Source: Sulfuricellaceae bacterium (GTDB taxonomy: Bacteria > Pseudomonadota > Gammaproteobacteria > Burkholderiales > UBA9220). From it: a stretch of DNA of 8,438 nt. The DNA lies in the NCBI GenBank assembly GCA_019911985.1, contig JAIOJO010000442.1, positions 1 to 8,438 on the forward strand, in the 5' to 3' direction. Of this stretch, positions 1 through 7,103 are shown one piece after another; positions within the stretch are counted from its first letter, which is position 1; every line of letters starts with the position of its first letter. Position numbers and translations under genes: made by a program. The notes below the pieces were generated by a model. The model was not told the origin of the DNA and did not search any database. It saw only the letters and a program-made list of their open reading frames with translations.

Positions 1-945
1 TCCATCAAGGGGCCGCTCACCACCCCGACTTCCGGCGGCATGCGCTCCCTCAACGTGGCGCTGCGCCAGTTGCTCGACCTCTACGTCTGCCTGCGCCCGG
101 TGCGCTATTTCAGCGGCGTTCCCAGCCCGGTGAAGGCGCCGGAAAAAGTGGACATGGTGATCTTCCGCGAGAACACCGAGGACATCTACGCCGGCGTCGA
201 ATGGGAAGCCGGTTCGCCGGAAGTGAAAAAAATTATCGATTTCCTGCAGAAGGAAATGGGCGTGAACAAAATCCGCTTCCCGGAATCGTCCGCCATCGGC
301 GTCAAGCCGGTTTCCGTCGAAGGCTCCGAGCGCCTGATCCGCCGCGCCATCCAGTACGCCATCGACAACAAGCGCAAATCGGTGACGCTGGTACACAAGG
401 GCAACATCATGAAGTTCACCGAAGGCGGCTTCAAGAAATGGGGCTACGAACTCGCCAAGCGCGAATTCGGCGGCGTGGAAATCGACGGCGGCCCGTGGCT
501 CAAGCTGCCCAACGGCATCGTCATCAAGGACGTGATCGCCGACGCCTTCCTGCAGCAAATCCTGCTGCGCCCGGAAGACTACGACGTGATCGCCACGCTG
601 AACCTCAACGGCGACTACGTTTCCGACGCGCTGGCAGCGGAAGTGGGCGGCATCGGCATCGCCCCCGGCGCCAACCTCTCCGACAGCATCGCGATGTTCG
701 AGGCGACCCACGGCACCGCGCCGAAATACGCCGGCCAGGACTACGTCAACCCCGGCTCCATCATCCTCTCCGCCGAGATGATGCTGCGCCACCTGGGCTG
801 GACGGAAGCCGCCGACCTCATCATCAAGGGCATGGACGGCGCCATCGGCGCGAAAAAAGTCACCTACGACTTCGCCCGCCTGATGGACGGCGCCACCCAG
901 GTAAGCTGCTCCGCCTTCGGCCAGGCGATGATAGCCCACATGTAA
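1..945 (+). CDS. icd: Isocitrate dehydrogenase [NADP], 5'-truncated by window edge
   Basis: Cytosolic TCA-cycle enzyme that oxidatively decarboxylates isocitrate to 2-oxoglutarate, making NADPH. The reading frame is open from base 1, beginning in the SIKGPLTT segment. Alignment from memory to E. coli Icd (416 aa) puts the first codon near residue 98, so about 97 N-terminal residues lie outside the window; the ATG at 40 is internal. Visible conserved elements are the RSLNVALR loop with the serine equivalent to Ser113 (the AceK phosphorylation site), substrate arginines in NVALR and CLRPVR, Tyr160 in IYAGVEW, Lys230 in VHKGNIMKF, and metal-binding aspartates in IKDVIADAF and LNGDYVSDAL. HGTAPKYAG and YDFARLMDG carry the Lys/Tyr and Tyr/Arg residues that define NADP preference. 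The loop preceding RSLN reads TPTSGGM rather than the usual TPVGGGI. The gene ends in TAA just before a strong hairpin and converges on the cyanophycin operon. Confidence 0.97.
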   Translation, partial: SIKGPLTTPTSGGMRSLNVALRQLLDLYVCLRPVRYFSGVPSPVKAPEKVDMVIFRENTEDIYAGVEWEAGSPEVKKIIDFLQKEMGVNKIRFPESSAIGVKPVSVEGSERLIRRAIQYAIDNKRKSVTLVHKGNIMKFTEGGFKKWGYELAKREFGGVEIDGGPWLKLPNGIVIKDVIADAFLQQILLRPEDYDVIATLNLNGDYVSDALAAEVGGIGIAPGANLSDSIAMFEATHGTAPKYAGQDYVNPGSIILSAEMMLRHLGWTEAADLIIKGMDGAIGAKKVTYDFARLMDGATQVSCSAFGQAMIAHM

Positions 946-962
946 TTCGTTCGACTCGAAAC

Positions 963-990
963 AAAAAGCCCAGGGAAACCTGGGCTTTTT
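963..990. terminator. Bidirectional rho-independent terminator between convergent genes
   Basis: A perfect 12-bp stem (AAAAAGCCCAGG at 963-974, CCTGGGCTTTTT at 979-990) closes a GAAA tetraloop. The T run at 986-991 follows the GC stem on the plus strand, terminating icd. The A run at 963-967 becomes a T run on the minus strand, so the same hairpin can terminate the operon whose last stop codon is at 998-1000. The symmetry and placement, 17 bases past one stop codon and 7 bases past the other, make this a confident call. Confidence 0.93.
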
Positions 991-997
991 TCTTAGT

Positions 998-2137
998 TCA
1001 ACGGCCGGGCAGCACCAAGTCCGCGGTGCCGGGGCAGACCCAGCGCGGATACTCGCGCGATGTATCGATACAGCCGCCATTGCCGTACTGGCCTTTCGGC
1101 TCGCGGTAGCGCAGCATTTCCCGCACGATACCTTCGGCTTCCGCCGGATTTTGCATCGACGCCAGCACGCGCTCCTCGACGATATTTTCGTCGATACGCA
1201 GCTCGCCATCTCCATCCCGGTAAGTCGCGTGGCGCCAGTGGAACAGTTCCAGACATTTCGCCGTCAGCGTGTAGGGCTTATCGCGCTGCCAGAAATTGGT
1301 GAACAAGCCGCCGCCGAGATAAAACACCCACGACCCTTCGTACCCGCTCGCGTCGGACGAGAGCTCGTCGGGATTGCGGAACCACAGGCGGTCGCCGGGA
1401 ACGTAATATTTGGGCGGCAAGGGTTCGCTCATGGAGCCGTACTCGCGCAGGAAAACATCGTGAAATTGCCCCGACATGATCGCCCGCGTTTCCCACTGCC
1501 GCTGCAATTGGCGGAACAGATCCGGGTTGCCGCTCGCCAACTCCTGCGCGATGCCGAGCAATACGACGTACTCGGTCGCGCGGTAGCAGGAAAAAGAATA
1601 AAGCTTGCCCGACGCCTCGGGCTGAGTCGCCTTCTGCAAGGCCGTGAGCAGGGGCTTGCCGGGTAAGACCGTGAAGCCCCTATCCTCGTCATAGGTCCAA
1701 TAATCGGCGGGCCGTTCGGCCTCGCGGGTGTGGAAGGCTAAAGCCGTCCTGCGCGCGCCCTCGACGATGTTTTGCCGGATGCGGACCGCTGCGGCGAGTT
1801 CGTCGTGGCTGGGAAAGTCGAAGGCCACGGGTCCCAGCAGCATGGACAGGAGTATCTCCCGTTCCAGATCGCGGGACTGGGCGGGTGGATCGAGATCGAG
1901 CCGCTGGCACAAAGCGGTGGTATCGCCGTCCGGCGCCCACTGCTCGGCGAAACCTCGACGCAGGCGGAAGCGGACGGCATGGCCGGAGGCATCCGCCGCG
2001 ACGGCCGTTTCCGCATAGCCGGCAAGGCCGAGTTCTTCGAGCTGCGCCAGGAAATTCTGCTGCACGGCCTGGACGTCGCGCGGCGTCGCCGCGTACATCC
2101 TGATTCCGCCGAGGCGGGCTGAGAGCGGAGCGTTCAT
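998..2137 (-). CDS. Tgl-like protein-glutamine gamma-glutamyltransferase family protein
   Basis: A 379-aa protein whose middle (about residues 90-285) resembles Bacillus subtilis Tgl, the spore-coat transglutaminase that forms Gln-Lys isopeptide bonds. Matching blocks, recalled rather than searched, are FDFPSHDELAAAVRIRQNIV (105-124), LYSFSCYRATEYVVLLG (179-195) with Cys184 at the position of catalytic Cys116, and PGDRLWFRNPD (247-257) followed by GSWVFYLGGG. The Glu residues of the Tgl Cys-Glu dyad appear to be Ser183 and Ser269, although Glu267 is close by. It is longer than Tgl (about 245 aa), with N- and C-terminal extensions of about 90 residues each; the C-terminal tail includes two further cysteines (356, 368). 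No signal peptide or membrane segment is evident, so it is probably cytosolic. The start ATG overlaps the cphA stop (ATGA, 2134-2137), with GAGG 10 bases upstream, indicating translational coupling. A role in cyanophycin or granule modification is inferred from position only. Confidence 0.7.
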   Translation of the reverse strand: MNAPLSARLGGIRMYAATPRDVQAVQQNFLAQLEELGLAGYAETAVAADASGHAVRFRLRRGFAEQWAPDGDTTALCQRLDLDPPAQSRDLEREILLSMLLGPVAFDFPSHDELAAAVRIRQNIVEGARRTALAFHTREAERPADYWTYDEDRGFTVLPGKPLLTALQKATQPEASGKLYSFSCYRATEYVVLLGIAQELASGNPDLFRQLQRQWETRAIMSGQFHDVFLREYGSMSEPLPPKYYVPGDRLWFRNPDELSSDASGYEGSWVFYLGGGLFTNFWQRDKPYTLTAKCLELFHWRHATYRDGDGELRIDENIVEERVLASMQNPAEAEGIVREMLRYREPKGQYGNGGCIDTSREYPRWVCPGTADLVLPGR

Positions 2138-4713
2138 AGCGCCGAGGCCTCGCTCACTTTCTTCGCGATGTAGGCCAGCGCCTCATCGACCTGATCGATC
2201 AGAATCAGGCACAGGTCGCCGGGTTCGAGGCCTTCCAGCGCGGCGTCGATAGCCGGAAATTCGCCCCGGATTTCCTGCACCGCCGTGGCGCGGCCGGCTT
2301 TTTCCAGGCCTTGCCGCAGCAGCGCCAGAACTTCGCCGTCGGAACGTCCGCGCTGGCATTGATCCTGGTATAGGATCACCGTGTCGAAGGCGTCACCGAG
2401 GATTTCGGTCTGCTGGCGAATGTCGATGTCGCGCCGGTCGCCGGCGCCGCTGATCACGACCACCCGGCGCTTCGACGGCATGTTCTCGATAGCGCGCACC
2501 AAAGCCAGAATCGCATCGGGGTTGTGCCCGTAATCCGCGATCAGCGTGGCGCCCCGGTAGGCGAAGAGATTGAAGCGGCCGGGCGCGGTTTGGGCATCGT
2601 TGACGAAACTGGCGAGCCCCGCGCGTATGGTTTCCCAAGCCAGCCCGAGAGCCCAGGCGGCGGCCAGCGCGGCCATCGCATTCTCGACCTGAAAGCCGAC
2701 CAGGCCGTTCCGGGTAAGGGGAATCTCCGCCAGCGGGAAACGCTGCTCGGCGCCGGCTTCGTCCGCCACGATCGCGCCTTCGTCGACGTAGACCACGCGC
2801 TGCTTCCGCGCGCGGTGCGTGGTCATCACCGGGTGCTGCCTATCGGCGGCAAAAAACGTGACCGCGCCCTGGCAGGAATCCGCCATGCGGGCGGCCATCG
2901 GATCGGCCGCATTGAGCACCGCCGTCCCGTCGGGCGCGACGTTTTCGACGATAACCCGCTTTACCACGGCGAGGTCTTCGACCGTGCTGATATAGCTGAG
3001 GCCGAGGTGATCGCCCGAGCCGATGTTGGTGACAACGGCCACATTGCAGCGGTCGAAGGCCAGCCCCTCGCGCAAGATTCCGCCGCGCGCGGTCTCCAGC
3101 ACGGCGGCATCGACATCGGGGTGCAGCAGCACGTTGCGCGCGCTCTTGGGGCCGCTGCAATCCCCGCTGTCGATGCGCCGGCGCTCGATGTAGACGCCGT
3201 CCGAATTGGTCATCCCGACGCGCAGGCCGCTGAGGCCGAGCAGGTGGGCGATCAGGCGCACGGTCGTGGTCTTGCCGTTGGTTCCCGCCACCGCCACCAG
3301 CGGAATGCGTCCGTCGTCGCCCTCGGCGAACATCGTGGAAATAATCGCCTCGCCCACCGCGCGCGCCTTACCGAACGAAGGCTGTAGATGCATCCGCAGG
3401 CCGGGCGCGGCGTTGGCTTCGATGATCGCGCCGCCCTGCTCTTCGAGCGGCTGGTGCACGTCGTCGCAAACGATGTCGATACCGCAGATATCGAGACCGA
3501 TCATCTGCGCGGCGGCCACGGCGCGCGCGGCCACCTCGGGGTGGACATCGTCGGTAACGTCGGTGGCCGACCCGCCGGTACTCAGGTTGGCATTATTGCG
3601 CAGCAGCACCAGCGCGCCTTCGAGCGGCACCGAATCCTCGGTGTAAGACTGTTTGGCGAGCGTTGCGTGCGCAATATCGTCGAAGCGTATCCGCGTCAGC
3701 GAGGTGGCATGCCCCTCGCTGCGGCGCGGATCGCTATTCATCTGTTCGACCAGTTCGCGGACGCTGTGGATACCGTCGCCGATCGCTTGGGGCGGGTCGC
3801 GGCGCGCAGCGGCGGCAACGTTTTTCCCGACCACCAGCAAGCGGAAATCGAAGCCGGGAATATACTGCTCGACCATAATATCCGAGCTGATTTCGGAAGC
3901 GGCGGCATACGCCGCCAACACTTGGTCGTGGGTTTCTATATTGACCGCGACCCCTTTGCCCTGGTTGCCGTCGCGAGGCTTGATCACCACCGGGCCGCCG
4001 ATCTCGGTGGCCGCCACCCAGGCGTCCCCGGCATCCGACACGGGCCGCCCCCGAGGTACGGGAACCCCGGCCGCATCGAGCAATTTCTTGGTCAACTGCT
4101 TGTCCTGGGCGATGGACTCGGCAATCGCGCTGGTCCGGTCGGTTTCGGCCGCCTGGATACGGCGTTGGCGGCTGCCCCAGCCGAATTGCACCAGGCTGCC
4201 CGAGGTCAGGCGCCGCAGCGGAATGCCGCGCGCCAGCGCCGCCTGGACGATGGCGCCGGTGCTGGGGCCGAGGCGGATATCCTCGTCCAGCTCGCGCAGC
4301 CGCGCCAAGGCGTCCGCCAGGTCGAAGGGCCGGTCGTCGAGTGCGGCGCGGCACAGCGCCTCGGCCAGTTCGAGAGCGAGCCGCCCGACTTCCTCCTCGC
4401 TGTATTCGACCACCACTTGGTAGACGCCGGATTCTATCGTCTGCGCCGTGCGGCTGAAGGTCACGGGACATCCCGCATGGGCCTGCAGCCCCAGCGCGGC
4501 GAGTTCCAGCGCGTGCGCCAGGGAAATAGCGTCCTCATGGCCGGCCGGCTGCAACAGGCCGATTTCCGGAAAGCGCGTGCGCAGCCGGGCTTCGAGGCCG
4601 GGTATGCCGCCTATCGAACACTCCGCAGCGGAGCACGACACGATGGCTTCAATCGCCGTGTGCCGGCTCCAGAGGTTGGGGCCGCGCAGGGCTCGAATAC
4701 GTGATACGTCCAT
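2134..4713 (-). CDS. cphA: Cyanophycin synthetase, full-length
   Basis: Cytosolic enzyme that extends cyanophycin using ATP: the ATP-grasp domain adds Asp to the backbone and the Mur-ligase-like domain then couples Arg to its side chain. At 859 aa it has the usual CphA1 length. The N domain (1 to about 162) starts VSRIRALRGPNLWSR. The ATP-grasp domain (about 163-468) shows LVQFGWGSRQRRIQAAETD, VVIKPRDGNQGKGV (242-255), SDPRR, NLSTGGSATDVTD (376-388) and EANAAPG (432-438). The Mur-like domain (about 470-859) has the P-loop AGTNGKTTT (476-484), ETARGGILREG (540-550), GSGDHLG (565-571), ENAMAA and DYGHNPDA (727-734). All ligase signatures look intact. In the N domain the segment corresponding to HxxEHxxLE reads HALELAALG (67-75), so the second His and the last Glu are missing. 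The start ATG follows an AGGA Shine-Dalgarno at 7-base spacing. It lies 45 bases after cphA' and overlaps the Tgl-like gene. Confidence 0.95.
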   Translation of the reverse strand: MDVSRIRALRGPNLWSRHTAIEAIVSCSAAECSIGGIPGLEARLRTRFPEIGLLQPAGHEDAISLAHALELAALGLQAHAGCPVTFSRTAQTIESGVYQVVVEYSEEEVGRLALELAEALCRAALDDRPFDLADALARLRELDEDIRLGPSTGAIVQAALARGIPLRRLTSGSLVQFGWGSRQRRIQAAETDRTSAIAESIAQDKQLTKKLLDAAGVPVPRGRPVSDAGDAWVAATEIGGPVVIKPRDGNQGKGVAVNIETHDQVLAAYAAASEISSDIMVEQYIPGFDFRLLVVGKNVAAAARRDPPQAIGDGIHSVRELVEQMNSDPRRSEGHATSLTRIRFDDIAHATLAKQSYTEDSVPLEGALVLLRNNANLSTGGSATDVTDDVHPEVAARAVAAAQMIGLDICGIDIVCDDVHQPLEEQGGAIIEANAAPGLRMHLQPSFGKARAVGEAIISTMFAEGDDGRIPLVAVAGTNGKTTTVRLIAHLLGLSGLRVGMTNSDGVYIERRRIDSGDCSGPKSARNVLLHPDVDAAVLETARGGILREGLAFDRCNVAVVTNIGSGDHLGLSYISTVEDLAVVKRVIVENVAPDGTAVLNAADPMAARMADSCQGAVTFFAADRQHPVMTTHRARKQRVVYVDEGAIVADEAGAEQRFPLAEIPLTRNGLVGFQVENAMAALAAAWALGLAWETIRAGLASFVNDAQTAPGRFNLFAYRGATLIADYGHNPDAILALVRAIENMPSKRRVVVISGAGDRRDIDIRQQTEILGDAFDTVILYQDQCQRGRSDGEVLALLRQGLEKAGRATAVQEIRGEFPAIDAALEGLEPGDLCLILIDQVDEALAYIAKKVSEASAL

Positions 4714-4720
4714 GAATGTT

Positions 4721-4725
4721 TCCTG
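4721..4725 (-). promoter_or_regulatory. Shine-Dalgarno for cphA
   Basis: On the minus strand CAGGA is followed by seven bases (AACATTC) and then the cphA ATG. It fixes the start of the 859-aa protein. The 45-base gap to the preceding cphA' stop holds no hairpin terminator, supporting co-transcription. Confidence 0.7.
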
Positions 4726-4758
4726 TGCGAGCGTATGTGTAGAGAATTGAGAGTCGTG

Positions 4759-6960
4759 TTAGCCGTGCTTCGGAGCCGGCTCGGCCCGATTCAGGCCAAA
4801 GGTTTCGATTCCGGCGCGGATCAGATCGGGGGAAAGGCCCAGGGCCCACGCCGCCCCGACCGCGGCCAGGACGTTTTCGAGCGCATATGCGTCCGCGGCG
4901 CCGCACACCAGCGGAACGGACGCCAGCGCGACGAGCGCCCTTTCGTCCGCTCCCGTAACCAGTACCAAATGCCCGTTGCGCACCAGTACCGCACGCTTGC
5001 CTTGCGCCCTGTGCCCGGTCACGGAGGCCGCCTCCGGGTCCGAACTGAAGAAAATGACATCGCCATCGCACAGCTCCGCCATCCCCACCAGCAGGGGATC
5101 GCACGCATTCAGCACCGCCACCCCGTCGGGCAGCACCACATCGACCAGCGTGCGCAGCACATTGAGCATCTGCTCGGGCGTTTCGATGTAAAACTCGGGC
5201 GCTTGCTCGCTGGGGTCGAGATTGGTGAGCACCGCCACCTGGCAGCGGTCGTAGGCGAGACCCTCGCCGAGAATGGCGCGGCAGCCGGTTTCGAATACCG
5301 CCGCCTCGACCGAACGGTTCAGCAGCACCTTATGCGCGGCCGCCCAGTTGGCGCTATCGTTTTTTTCGACTTGGCGCGAGCCGAGAAACAGGCCGTCGCT
5401 GCACGCCAAGCCCACATGCTTGCCGCTGAGTTGCAGCAATTGCGCCACCACTCTCGCCACCACGGTCTTGCCCTTGGTGCCGCCGATGCCGACGATGGGG
5501 AAGCGTCCGTTCTCGCCCTCCGGGAAAAGGCTGGCGACAATCGCTTCGCCGACGGGGCGGGGTTTGCCGGAAGCCGGTTTGAGATGCATCAGCAGGCCGG
5601 GCCCGGCATTCACTTCGACAATCGCGCCGCGCTGTTCGTCGAGCGGGCGCGAAATGTCCTCGGCCACCAAGTCTATCCCCGCCACATCCAGGCCGATCAC
5701 CCGCGCCGCGAGAGAGGCGATGGCGGCGACGCTCGGGTGTATCGAATCGGTGACGTCTAAAGCGACATTGCCGCTGCGCTGGATCAGCACCGCCACGCCG
5801 GGGGCCGGCACCGACTCAGGCTCGAAACCCTGGCGCTTGAGCTCGAAGCGGACGGGCTGGTTTTCGTGCTGGTCGTTATCCAGAAGAATCGGGTTGAGCG
5901 GATGGTCCTCGGTCGTGCCGCGCCGCGGATCGGTATTGAGTTGGCTATCGATGAGCTCGACGATGGTCGAGCGGCCGTCTCCCACCACCGACGCCGCCTC
6001 GCCCCGGGCGACCGCCGCCACTTTCCCGCCGACGACCAGCACCCGGTGTTCGTCGCCGCGCACGAAGCGCTCGACGAGAACGCCGCTGCCCTCCTTCAAC
6101 GCCACATGGTAGGCGGCCTCGACTTCCTCGCGCGCCGTCAGTTCGGTTGACACGCCGCGCCCGTGGTTGCCGTCGTATGGCTTGACCACGACCGGCACGC
6201 CGATGTCCTCCGCCGCGTCCCAGGCGTCCTCGGGGCTTTCCACCAGCCGCCCTTCGGGAACCGGCACGCCGCAAGACTGGAGCAGGGTTTTCGTCAGATC
6301 CTTGTCGCTGGAGATGCCCTCGCCGATGGCGCTGGTCTGGTCGGTTTCGGCCGTCCAGATGCGGTGCTGGCAAGCGCCGTAACCCAACTGCACCAAGTTG
6401 CCGTCGCTCAGCCGGATCGACGGAATGCGCCGCTCGCTGGCCGCATTGACGATGCAAGCGGTGCTCGGGCCGAGACAGAAAGAGTCGGCCAGATCGCGCA
6501 GCCGCGTGACCGTGGACGGCATATCGAAAGGCCGGCCCTCTATCGCCGCCATCATCAGGTCGCGGGCGGCATACAGGCAAGCACGGCTGACCTGTTCGTG
6601 GCGCGAGCGCACGACCACCTTGTAGACGCCCGGCGTCGAGGTCTCGCGCGCCTTGCCGAAACCGGTCTGCATGCCGGCCAGGTTTTGCAGTTCGAGCGTG
6701 ACGTGTTCGAGTATATGTCCGGCCCAGGTACCCTCGCGCAGCCGCAGCAGAAACCCGCCGCGCTCGCCGACGCCGCAACGGTGCTCGACCAGGCCGGGAA
6801 GCCAGGCCGTCAGACGTTCATAGAAACCGGGAAGGGTATTGGAGGGCGAATCCTCCAAGGCTCCGATGTCGACCCACGCCTCGAGAACCTGGCGATAAGT
6901 CCATATATTCGGTCCGCGCAGGGGCATGACCTTGAGAAACGCGATGTCTTTTTTTTTCAT
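4759..6960 (-). CDS. cphA': Truncated cyanophycin synthetase paralogue (CphA'/CphA2-like)
   Basis: A 733-aa paralogue of the downstream CphA and the first gene of the operon. The N domain (1 to about 173) carries LRGPNIWTYR and an intact HILEHVTLE (82-90), an HxxEH-type metal-binding motif within the region reported in some CphA enzymes as a primer-generating hydrolase. The ATP-grasp domain (about 174-480) has LVQLGYGACQHRIWTAETD, VVVKPYDGNHGRGV (257-270), TDPRR and EVNAGPG, but QRSGNVALDVTD (394-405) stands where CphA has NLSTGGSATDVTD, a four-residue loss. In the Mur-like domain the P-loop is GGTKGKTV (493-500), ETARGGILREG has become ETGCRAILGEG, the GDHLG motif is gone, and the protein ends (RAEPAPKHG) before the final Mur domain that holds YGHNP, about 145 residues short. 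Arg ligation is therefore unlikely. It resembles CphA2, which joins beta-Asp-Arg dipeptides, and the CphA' of Betaproteobacteria; the true activity is uncertain. The start is MKKKDIAFLKVMPLRGPNIW, with no clear Shine-Dalgarno. Confidence 0.92.
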   Translation of the reverse strand: MKKKDIAFLKVMPLRGPNIWTYRQVLEAWVDIGALEDSPSNTLPGFYERLTAWLPGLVEHRCGVGERGGFLLRLREGTWAGHILEHVTLELQNLAGMQTGFGKARETSTPGVYKVVVRSRHEQVSRACLYAARDLMMAAIEGRPFDMPSTVTRLRDLADSFCLGPSTACIVNAASERRIPSIRLSDGNLVQLGYGACQHRIWTAETDQTSAIGEGISSDKDLTKTLLQSCGVPVPEGRLVESPEDAWDAAEDIGVPVVVKPYDGNHGRGVSTELTAREEVEAAYHVALKEGSGVLVERFVRGDEHRVLVVGGKVAAVARGEAASVVGDGRSTIVELIDSQLNTDPRRGTTEDHPLNPILLDNDQHENQPVRFELKRQGFEPESVPAPGVAVLIQRSGNVALDVTDSIHPSVAAIASLAARVIGLDVAGIDLVAEDISRPLDEQRGAIVEVNAGPGLLMHLKPASGKPRPVGEAIVASLFPEGENGRFPIVGIGGTKGKTVVARVVAQLLQLSGKHVGLACSDGLFLGSRQVEKNDSANWAAAHKVLLNRSVEAAVFETGCRAILGEGLAYDRCQVAVLTNLDPSEQAPEFYIETPEQMLNVLRTLVDVVLPDGVAVLNACDPLLVGMAELCDGDVIFFSSDPEAASVTGHRAQGKRAVLVRNGHLVLVTGADERALVALASVPLVCGAADAYALENVLAAVGAAWALGLSPDLIRAGIETFGLNRAEPAPKHG

Positions 6961-7047
6961 CTCAACGCTAAGGCTGGGGAATGTCTTGGCCCATAAATCG
7001 GGGCAACCTGATAGTAACGCGGCACATGGCCATTCAGTTTACCTGAG

Positions 7048-7075
7048 ATAAAAAAATTTAGAGCCTGTTCGTAAA
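7048..7075 (-). promoter_or_regulatory. Possible sigma70 promoter for the cph operon
   Basis: On the minus strand TTTACG (7070-7075, 4 of 6 to the -35 consensus) is separated by 16 bases from TTTTAT (7048-7053, 4 of 6 to the -10 consensus). It lies about 90 bases before the cphA' ATG. The match is weak and the T-rich context inflates the chance of a random hit. Confidence 0.22.
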
Positions 7076-7103
7076 CCATTCAGCCACAATGCAAGCAAGG
7101 AGG

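Noticed and set aside
40..945. icd starting at the ATG at position 40
   Set aside because: The frame is open upstream and encodes conserved Icd residues (IKGPLTT) before this methionine; the gene is simply cut by the window.
201..1109. 302-codon ORF overlapping icd in another frame and crossing the terminator
   Set aside because: The icd frame is unambiguous; this frame is Arg-rich, runs through the terminator hairpin into the opposite operon, and has no family resemblance.
3388..4704. 438-codon ORF on the plus strand opposite cphA
   Set aside because: It lies entirely antisense to strong CphA motifs, has low-complexity Arg/Gly/His-rich composition typical of high-GC shadow frames, and matches no family I recognise.
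4735..5760. 341-codon ORF on the plus strand opposite cphA'
   Set aside because: Antisense shadow of a well-supported CphA' frame; no recognisable domain.
4759..6960. CphA' as a pseudogene of CphA
   Set aside because: It has a continuous frame, intact N domain and largely intact ATP-grasp motifs, and a clean stop just before a well-placed cphA Shine-Dalgarno; truncated paralogues of this kind are known in cyanophycin loci.
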